NCBI GenBank assembly: GCA_002726865.1
Contig: PBSW01000062.1
Coordinates: 1 to 10,786 of the forward strand
DNA length: 10,786 bases
Direction: 5' to 3'
From: Candidatus Bathyarchaeota archaeon
GTDB lineage: Archaea > Thermoproteota > Bathyarchaeia > TCS64
The translations under genes and the position numbers were made by a program. How positions within the stretch are numbered: position 1 is the stretch's first letter; each line of letters opens with the position of its first letter. Of this stretch, positions 5,877-10,786 are shown piece by piece. The notes beneath the pieces are model-generated. The model did no database searches. It was not told the origin of the DNA and saw only the letters and a program-made list of their open reading frames with translations.

Positions 5877-5906
5877 ACGATTCCGGTACCTGCATAAACC
5901 AATCAC

Positions 5907-6941
5907 ATGGGGGATTCATATCCAAAATTTAACGTAGCGGCTGTCCAGGCAGCACCAGTTTTCCTAGATCGGGAGGCAACGATCGAGAAAGCATGTCAAC
6001 TAACCGGGGAAGCTGCTAGGAATGGCGCCAACATTGTCGGCTTCAGTGAGGCCTTCGTCCCTGGCTTTCCTCATTGGGTAAATAGAGCGCGACCTCTGAA
6101 GCACAGAGTGGAAAAGCGCTATCTGCAGCTCTTCAAGAATTCGGTCGAGGTCCCAAGTCGAGCAATAGACGAGTTATGTGAAACGGCTCGGCAGAATGAC
6201 TGCTACGTAGTTATTGGTATCAATGAAAAGGAGAAAGGAACAATGGGGACTCTCTACAACACCCAAGTCTTCATTAGCCGTACCGGAGAAATTTTAGGTA
6301 AACATCGCAAGTTAGTGCCTACACTAGGCGAAAGACTAGTCCACACAGGCGGTGATGGAACAGCTCTGTCGGTCTTCGAAACTGACTATGGCCGGTTGAG
6401 TGGTCTTATTTGTGGAGAGCACAACAATCTACTCGCAAAGTATACGCTCTTGGCGCGAGGAGCGAACCTGCATGTTGCGAGCTGGCCGGCCTTCATGTGC
6501 AAGTGGGGAGGTGATTTCATTCTTCAACAGTTTGCATATGAAGGAAAGCTCTTCATCATCAGCGCTTCGGACTACTTCAGCAAAGAAATGAAGGAGGAAC
6601 TGGGAGACGATTCAGAGGGGGCAGAAGTCGGCGGAGGGTCTTCGGGAATCTATGGGCCGGGAGGTCGAGTCCTAGCAAAAGGGAAAGAGGACAGAGAGGA
6701 AATCCTCTATGCAGAGGTGGACATGGAAGAGATCATCAAGGCGAAGGCCGCACAGGACATCGTGGGACATTACAACCGCTTTGACATCTTTAGACTTTAC
6801 GTAAACGAAGAGGAGCATCATTCGATACGAATGCTGCCCAACACTGGAGGAGTCCTTCCAGGAAAAACTGGACATTTGGTGGATCGCATGAGTCAGAAGT
6901 CGACGAAGAGGGATCAGGCCGCTGAAGAAATAACAGCATAG
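5907..6941 (+). CDS. Nitrilase-family carbon-nitrogen hydrolase
   Basis: This 344-residue protein has the full nitrilase catalytic set: Glu48 (FSEAFVPGFP), Lys135 (GKHRKLVPT) with the supporting Glu142, and the nucleophile Cys169 (LICGEHNN). The length and the VPGFPHW segment match true nitrilases (branch 1, about 330-360 residues) rather than the shorter amidases. The reaction would be R-CN + 2 H2O to a carboxylate and ammonia, through a cysteine thioester, in the cytoplasm. Such enzymes form spirals or multimers. The usual CWE after the nucleophile strand is CGE here. A CGEN-type variant occurs in a subset of the family, but CGEH followed by NN may mark a different substrate range. The protein ends in a charged tail (MSQKSTKRDQAAEE). 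ATG 5907 is the first in-frame start and is placed behind a TATA-like box. A 125-base gap separates it from the Mo-hydroxylase genes. Amide hydrolysis or nitrile hydration remain possible. Confidence 0.9.
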   Translation: MGDSYPKFNVAAVQAAPVFLDREATIEKACQLTGEAARNGANIVGFSEAFVPGFPHWVNRARPLKHRVEKRYLQLFKNSVEVPSRAIDELCETARQNDCYVVIGINEKEKGTMGTLYNTQVFISRTGEILGKHRKLVPTLGERLVHTGGDGTALSVFETDYGRLSGLICGEHNNLLAKYTLLARGANLHVASWPAFMCKWGGDFILQQFAYEGKLFIISASDYFSKEMKEELGDDSEGAEVGGGSSGIYGPGGRVLAKGKEDREEILYAEVDMEEIIKAKAAQDIVGHYNRFDIFRLYVNEEEHHSIRMLPNTGGVLPGKTGHLVDRMSQKSTKRDQAAEEITA

Positions 6942-6978
6942 AGAGGCCGCGCCAGCTGAATCCTGAGAAACCCAGCGG

Positions 6979-6993
6979 AAGAAGATCCTTCTT
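6979..6993 (+). terminator. Weak hairpin between nitrilase and Mo-hydroxylase genes
   Basis: AAGAAG-ATC-CTTCTT can form a 6-pair stem with a 3-base loop, 38 bases after the nitrilase stop. It is A/T-rich with no T-run after it, so it is a poor terminator. It is noted because nothing else marks the end of the nitrilase transcript. Confidence 0.15.
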
Positions 6994-7049
6994 GTTCAGC
7001 ATAGAATACCATCGTCATCCAGGTCTCCGATTGAAAGCGTCGAGGGAAG

Positions 7050-7057
7050 TTTTTTAG
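7050..7057 (+). promoter_or_regulatory. TATA-like box of the Mo-hydroxylase operon
   Basis: TTTTTTAG follows the purine-rich GAGGGAAG. Its centre (about 7053) predicts a transcript start near 7079, which is after ATG 7067 but 30 bases before ATG 7109. It therefore favours the downstream start for the first subunit and suggests this operon has its own promoter separate from the nitrilase. Confidence 0.35.
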
Positions 7058-7066
7058 GCTTGTCGA

Positions 7067-7603
7067 ATGGACGCTGAAAATCGTTTGCGCGTCTCGCGTC
7101 CGAAACTCATGTCGTTTCGTCTTAACGGTCGTCTCATCAGCACCCAAATTGAAGAAGACCGTTGGACTCTCTGGGACTTGCTTAGGTGGAAGTTACATCT
7201 TACCGGAACAAAGAATGCTTGTGATAGGGGCGAGTGCGGAGCGTGCACTGTCCTGGTCGATCAGATCCCCATCCTATCTTGCATGATGTTAGCAAGACGC
7301 GCACGAGGAAAAGAGGTCATGACGGTCGAAGGGCTTTCTCAAGGAGGAAGTCTTCATCCGCTTCAGGAGTCCTTCATGCAGCAAGTCGGCCTCCAGTGCG
7401 GCTTCTGCACCCCGGGAATACTAATGGTTGCGAAGGTACTTCTTGACAAGAATCCCCATCCCACAAGGGATGAAGTCAAGAGAGCCGTAGCAGGCAACCT
7501 TTGCCGATGCGGCGCCTATTCTGGGATACTCAACTCCATCTTGGCTGCAGGCTCCTCAGGTCGTAGAGAATCAGCCGAACATGAGCCTGCTGAGGGATTT
7601 TGA
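7067..7603 (+). CDS. Mo-hydroxylase small subunit, two [2Fe-2S] clusters
   Basis: This is the electron-transfer subunit of a xanthine dehydrogenase/aldehyde oxidoreductase-type complex; it passes electrons from the Mo site to FAD. The 178-residue product has a plant-ferredoxin-type domain with ligands Cys52, Cys57, Cys60 and Cys72 (CDRGECGAC...C) and a C-terminal helical domain with Cys111, Cys114, Cys146 and Cys148 (QCGFCTPG ... CRCGAYSG). All eight ligands are present. There is no Tat or other signal peptide, so the complex is cytoplasmic, unlike the exported PaoA. Family proteins are usually 150-175 residues and start close to the first strand. ATG 7109 (MSFRLNGRLIST) fits that and the promoter position better than the longest-frame start at 7067 given here. 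The last codons overlap the large-subunit frame by 23 bases. Confidence 0.94.
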   Translation: MDAENRLRVSRPKLMSFRLNGRLISTQIEEDRWTLWDLLRWKLHLTGTKNACDRGECGACTVLVDQIPILSCMMLARRARGKEVMTVEGLSQGGSLHPLQESFMQQVGLQCGFCTPGILMVAKVLLDKNPHPTRDEVKRAVAGNLCRCGAYSGILNSILAAGSSGRRESAEHEPAEGF

Positions 7604-9884
7604 CAAATTGGCTTCGCCTTTGACAGTAGTCCGTCCTGCTGAAGAGAGCATGACGAAGTTTACTGCAATAGGTCGGAACCTGCCCAAGGTCGATGGTTTA
7701 CACCTTGTAACGGGACAAGCGAAGTTCACAGCCGACTATGAGTTCGATGACTTACTATTCTGCAAGATTCTCAGGAGCCCTCTCCCACATGCAAACATCG
7801 TCAACATAGACGCCTCACGAGTCCGAAAACACGCAAGAGTCAAGGGAATTCTAACTAACAGAGATCCCGGCTCGTCAGCCATATGGGAACCACCCGATGT
7901 GCGTCTGCTCGACAACAAAGTAAGATGTGTAGGCGACGAAGTAGCAGCTGTAGCAGCTACCGATCCATTCTCTGCAGCTGATGCTCTCGAGCTGTTTAGA
8001 GTGGAGTACCAAGATCTCCCCCGGGTCTTCACGCCGGAGCAGGCCCTTTCACTTGGAGCGCCCGAAGTTAGGGCGGGCGGGAACCTTGTCGGCGGGAAAC
8101 CCCTGACAGGGGGTCGTGGGGACGTAATACGCGGATTTGAGGAAGCAGAGGTAATAGTCGAAGGCAATTATTCTTTTCATGGGCCCAACAACACCGTAGC
8201 TGCTGCCGCCATGGAACCCAAGGCTGCACTGGCCAAATGGGAAGGGGACGAGCTCACTGTCTGGCTTTCGACAAGCACCATCTTCAAGGTAAGAGAACAG
8301 CTTGCACGGTTCTTCGGACTTGAGCTCTCCAAAGTTCGAATAATCTCCAATTACGTTGGAGGATCCTTTGGGTCTAAGGGAGAAGATGCCGGCAGATATC
8401 TGCCCATCACAGCTCAGCTAGCCAAGACCACGGGAGATCCGGTTCTCACAGTCTTGACAAGAGAAGAAGAGAGCATGCGGACCCGCCATCCAACATCCAC
8501 GTATGTGAAGATAGGTGCAAAGAGAGATGGCACCCTCACTGCAATCTACTGCCGCGAATTGCTGAACAAAGGACCCTATGAGGGAAAAATAGGTCTAATG
8601 ATAGCTGCCAAGATTGCGCGACCTGTGTGCCAACTATATCGATGCCCAAATGTCTCCTATGAGGCCTATTCGGTTTACACAAACAGCTGCTTCATAGGTG
8701 TCGCTTTCAGAGGATTCGGAACCCCTCAGCCAACCCTCGCAGTTAGTTCAGCCCTCGATGAGCTTGCGAAGAAACTGGGCATTCCAACGCCCGATCTAAT
8801 GCGCAAAGTACATGCGAAGGCGGGCGACCCGATGTCGGAACCAGGTTTCGATCACGGACCGATCCTGAATGGTGAAGCATATGATGAATGTATAGATGCC
8901 GGGGCATCCAGAATGGGTGCGACTTCCTTGGGGCGAGGTCAAGGAATGTCTCTCTTCATACATGGGTGCACTGAACCAGTGATCCATGCATCCGCCAAGA
9001 TCGTAGTAGATCCCAAAGGCACGATAGGTCTACACGCCGGGATAACGGATCAAGGAGCTGGACAAAAGACCACCCAAGCACAGATAGCTGCCGAAGTCTT
9101 GGGCCTTCCGCTCGAGTCTATCGAAGTCTTCGCGGGAGATTCCAATCTGCCTACAGCTGTGGCCAGCGTATCCTCACAAGTGACATGGGTACAGGGCCGA
9201 GTCACTTACGCCGCAGCTGTTGATGCGAAGAACAGGCTACTGGAAGCTGCCGGGAAGTTGCTAGGCGTAAGGGGTAGTGATCTTCAGCTTGATGGAAGAG
9301 GCTGGATTCGCGCCCGAGCCGCCCAAGGTGGAAAAATGACTATTCGGGATGTAGCCGAGGGTACTTCCACACCAATTGTCGGCAGTGCGTCCATTATGCT
9401 TGGGGGCGAGAAGGGCACGCCTTTCTCCGCAGTGGCCAAGGAGAATGGGGCATGCTTCACAGAGGTTTACGTGGACCGCGATACAGGCGGCATAGAAATA
9501 GAGAAGATCGTATTTGCCCAGCATGTCGGGCGCGCCATAAACCCCCGCATAGTTCAACAGCAAATAGAGGGTGGCGTCATGCAGGCCCTCGGCCACACCC
9601 TGACCGAGCAATTAGTGATGGAGAGTTCAACTGGCAGGTGTCTGAATCCAAATCTCCGGGACTACAGGATTCTCACAATACTAGATGTCCCCGAGATTGA
9701 GGTAGTGATGGTCGAAAAACCCGATCCCGCGGGTGCGTTTGGTGTAATCGGGACGAGCGAGGGACAGATGAGCCCCGTGGCTCCTGCCATAGTGAACGCG
9801 ATACAGGACGCTATTGGTGTCAGACTCTTCTCTATCCCCATAACGCCTGCCAAGATTTTTGACGTCCTAGGGAACTCGAAGTAG
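7581..9884 (+). CDS. Mo-hydroxylase large subunit, molybdopterin-binding catalytic chain
   Basis: This is the catalytic subunit of the xanthine dehydrogenase/aldehyde oxidase family, which hydroxylates aldehydes or N-heteroaromatics using water and a Mo-cytosine or related dinucleotide cofactor. In order (numbering from 7581): the N-terminal IGRNLPKVDG...VTGQAKFTADY hammerhead segment (30-53), VGGSFGSK (259-266), RGFGTPQ (377-383), the cofactor-binding DQGAGQKT (490-497) and the active-site Glu727 in GTSEGQMSP, equivalent to the GxGE motif. RGFGxPQ argues for the XDH/aldehyde oxidase type and against CO dehydrogenase, whose VAYRCSFR-like active-site loop is absent. The length, 767 or 744 residues, is typical. 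The longest start is ATG 7581, overlapping the small-subunit stop. ATG 7650 (MTKFTAIGRN) matches the family start better, but neither has a strong ribosome binding site. The substrate cannot be read from sequence. Confidence 0.93.
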   Translation: MSLLRDFDKLASPLTVVRPAEESMTKFTAIGRNLPKVDGLHLVTGQAKFTADYEFDDLLFCKILRSPLPHANIVNIDASRVRKHARVKGILTNRDPGSSAIWEPPDVRLLDNKVRCVGDEVAAVAATDPFSAADALELFRVEYQDLPRVFTPEQALSLGAPEVRAGGNLVGGKPLTGGRGDVIRGFEEAEVIVEGNYSFHGPNNTVAAAAMEPKAALAKWEGDELTVWLSTSTIFKVREQLARFFGLELSKVRIISNYVGGSFGSKGEDAGRYLPITAQLAKTTGDPVLTVLTREEESMRTRHPTSTYVKIGAKRDGTLTAIYCRELLNKGPYEGKIGLMIAAKIARPVCQLYRCPNVSYEAYSVYTNSCFIGVAFRGFGTPQPTLAVSSALDELAKKLGIPTPDLMRKVHAKAGDPMSEPGFDHGPILNGEAYDECIDAGASRMGATSLGRGQGMSLFIHGCTEPVIHASAKIVVDPKGTIGLHAGITDQGAGQKTTQAQIAAEVLGLPLESIEVFAGDSNLPTAVASVSSQVTWVQGRVTYAAAVDAKNRLLEAAGKLLGVRGSDLQLDGRGWIRARAAQGGKMTIRDVAEGTSTPIVGSASIMLGGEKGTPFSAVAKENGACFTEVYVDRDTGGIEIEKIVFAQHVGRAINPRIVQQQIEGGVMQALGHTLTEQLVMESSTGRCLNPNLRDYRILTILDVPEIEVVMVEKPDPAGAFGVIGTSEGQMSPVAPAIVNAIQDAIGVRLFSIPITPAKIFDVLGNSK

Positions 9885-9893
9885 GCCGGCAGC

Positions 9894-10786
9894 ATGCCCG
9901 CCAGGAGCTTCAGGATAGCGGAACCGTCCTCGATTCAAGATTTCCTGGACTATGTCAAACGAACTGGAGCGAAATCTAAGCCTCTGGCGGGTGGCACCGA
10001 TCTTCTCCACATGCTCAAGCAGCGAGCTCTTGGAAAACGGACCGAAGCCACGCAGCTCGTCGATCTGAACTACCTTCCCGAGCTGAAACACATGAAAATG
10101 ACGGAGGAAGGTTTCGCGATAGGTGCCATGACCAGTTTGTCTGAGCTAGAGGAGTCGTCTGTGGTCAAGGACCTCTATCCAATTCTGGGGACGGCCCTAA
10201 GCACCTTAGCCACACCGCTGATACGAAACATGGCCACCGTAGGCGGCAATATCTGTCAAGATTTCTGGTGCTGGTACTATAGAGCTGAAGGAAATGCTTT
10301 CGATTGCCTGAGGAAAGGTGGAAAGACTTGTCCGGCGATCTCGCAGGGAGAGGGGGAACATGAATGGAACTATAGCATCTTCGGAGGAATTGATGGATGT
10401 GTTGCCGTATCGCCCTCGGACTTGGCTGGGCCTCTTGCGGTGCTAGGTGCCCAGATTGTTCTGATGACAGATGCCGGCGTGAAACAACTTCCCGTGATAG
10501 AATTTATCAAAGACTTCGTCGTACGGAAAATTGACGCTCCATGGCTCTTGACGGGACTCCTCGTGCCCAGACCGCTCCCCAATTCGACTTCTGCTTTCAC
10601 AAGATTTTCTTTCAGAAGGGCGATTGACTTCGCGGTTGTAAGCGCCTCGGTTCAATTATGCTTTGATAAGCAAACCTGCATTAAAGCAAGGTTGGTTCTG
10701 GGAGGCGTCTACCCTACCCCCCAAAGGTGCGCTCGGGCCGAACGACTTCTGGAAGGAAATGTGATAAGCGAGGATATGGTGCAGAA
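9894..10786 (+). CDS. Mo-hydroxylase medium subunit (FAD), with Cys-rich insert, 3' end outside window
   Basis: ATG 9894 lies 9 bases after the large-subunit stop. The frame stays open for 297 codons to the window edge, so the C-terminus is missing. FAD-binding motifs are PLAGGTDLL (29-37) and ATVGGNI (114-120). Between the second FAD motif and the PSDLAGPLAVLGA segment is an insert containing Cys121, Cys126, Cys138, Cys146 and Cys169, in the pattern CWYYR, DCLRKGG, TCPA, then GCVAVSPSDL. This pattern occurs in E. coli PaoB/YagS, and a comparable cysteine insert occurs in the beta subunit of 4-hydroxybenzoyl-CoA reductase. There it holds an additional [4Fe-4S] cluster, which is predicted here too. 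Canonical CoxM-type subunits lack it. The subunit accepts electrons from the small subunit and passes them to an acceptor via FAD. The PaoB-like type points to aromatic or broad aldehyde substrates, by inference. Family members are usually 290-340 residues, so little is missing. Confidence 0.92.
   Translation, partial: MPARSFRIAEPSSIQDFLDYVKRTGAKSKPLAGGTDLLHMLKQRALGKRTEATQLVDLNYLPELKHMKMTEEGFAIGAMTSLSELEESSVVKDLYPILGTALSTLATPLIRNMATVGGNICQDFWCWYYRAEGNAFDCLRKGGKTCPAISQGEGEHEWNYSIFGGIDGCVAVSPSDLAGPLAVLGAQIVLMTDAGVKQLPVIEFIKDFVVRKIDAPWLLTGLLVPRPLPNSTSAFTRFSFRRAIDFAVVSASVQLCFDKQTCIKARLVLGGVYPTPQRCARAERLLEGNVISEDMVQ

Noticed and set aside
7736..8167. 143-codon minus-strand frame inside the large subunit
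   Set aside because: Shadow of the Mo-hydroxylase coding sequence: Ser/Arg/Pro-rich translation and no recognisable domain.
9261..9611. 116-codon minus-strand frame inside the large subunit
   Set aside because: Lies opposite the conserved cofactor-binding part of the large subunit; no signals of its own.
7581..9884. CO dehydrogenase (CoxL form I) identity for the large subunit
   Set aside because: The AYxCSFR active-site loop of CO dehydrogenase is absent; the loop reads RGFGTPQ as in the xanthine/aldehyde type.
1..10786. CRISPR array, rRNA genes or insertion sequence with transposase
   Set aside because: No regularly spaced repeats, rRNA-like stretches or transposase-like frames were seen.

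Overview
The window looks archaeal. The upstream regions carry A/T-rich TATA-like boxes, some with a purine-rich BRE-like element, roughly 24-34 bases before start codons. Several genes appear leaderless, with GTG or TTG starts. The tRNA gene does not encode its CCA end. A TldD/TldE pair and an LFGTSGIRG-type phosphohexomutase fit archaeal core genes. I cannot place the lineage firmly. A mesophilic or soil member of the Nitrososphaeria/Thermoproteota side is a guess based on moderate GC and heterotrophic gene content.

Left part (1-4009), housekeeping. The 5' end of a phosphomannomutase/phosphoglucomutase-type gene runs leftward off the window. Divergent from it, tldD and tldE form a tight two-gene unit whose stop and start overlap as ATGA. 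They encode the two halves of a TldD/TldE metalloprotease. Next come a probable small hypothetical protein, a small membrane-anchored protein whose true start cannot be found, and an intact tRNA-Ala(CGC).

Junction (4010-5906). Just past the tRNA is a short reading frame that looks like the N-terminus of a MetE-type methionine synthase, cut off after 34 codons. It abuts a minus-strand enolase-superfamily (muconate-lactonizing/epimerase-like) gene. About 500 bases then lack a conventional gene. They hold a possible 47-residue minus-strand ORF, a nested dyad and other inverted repeats, and they end in a promoter region for the nitrilase.

Right part (5907-10786), catabolic or detoxifying. A nitrilase-family C-N hydrolase is followed by a three-subunit molybdenum hydroxylase (xanthine dehydrogenase/aldehyde oxidase family) in the order small [2Fe-2S], large Mo, medium FAD. 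The medium subunit is cut by the window edge and carries a cysteine-rich insert that predicts an extra [4Fe-4S] cluster, as in PaoB/YagS or HcrB-type subunits.

A plausible joint role, by inference only, is converting nitriles and aldehydes or heteroaromatics to carboxylates or hydroxylated products, with the enolase-superfamily enzyme acting on a downstream acid. The position right after a tRNA, next to a truncated gene, suggests an acquired accessory segment. No attachment-site repeat or integrase is visible in the window.
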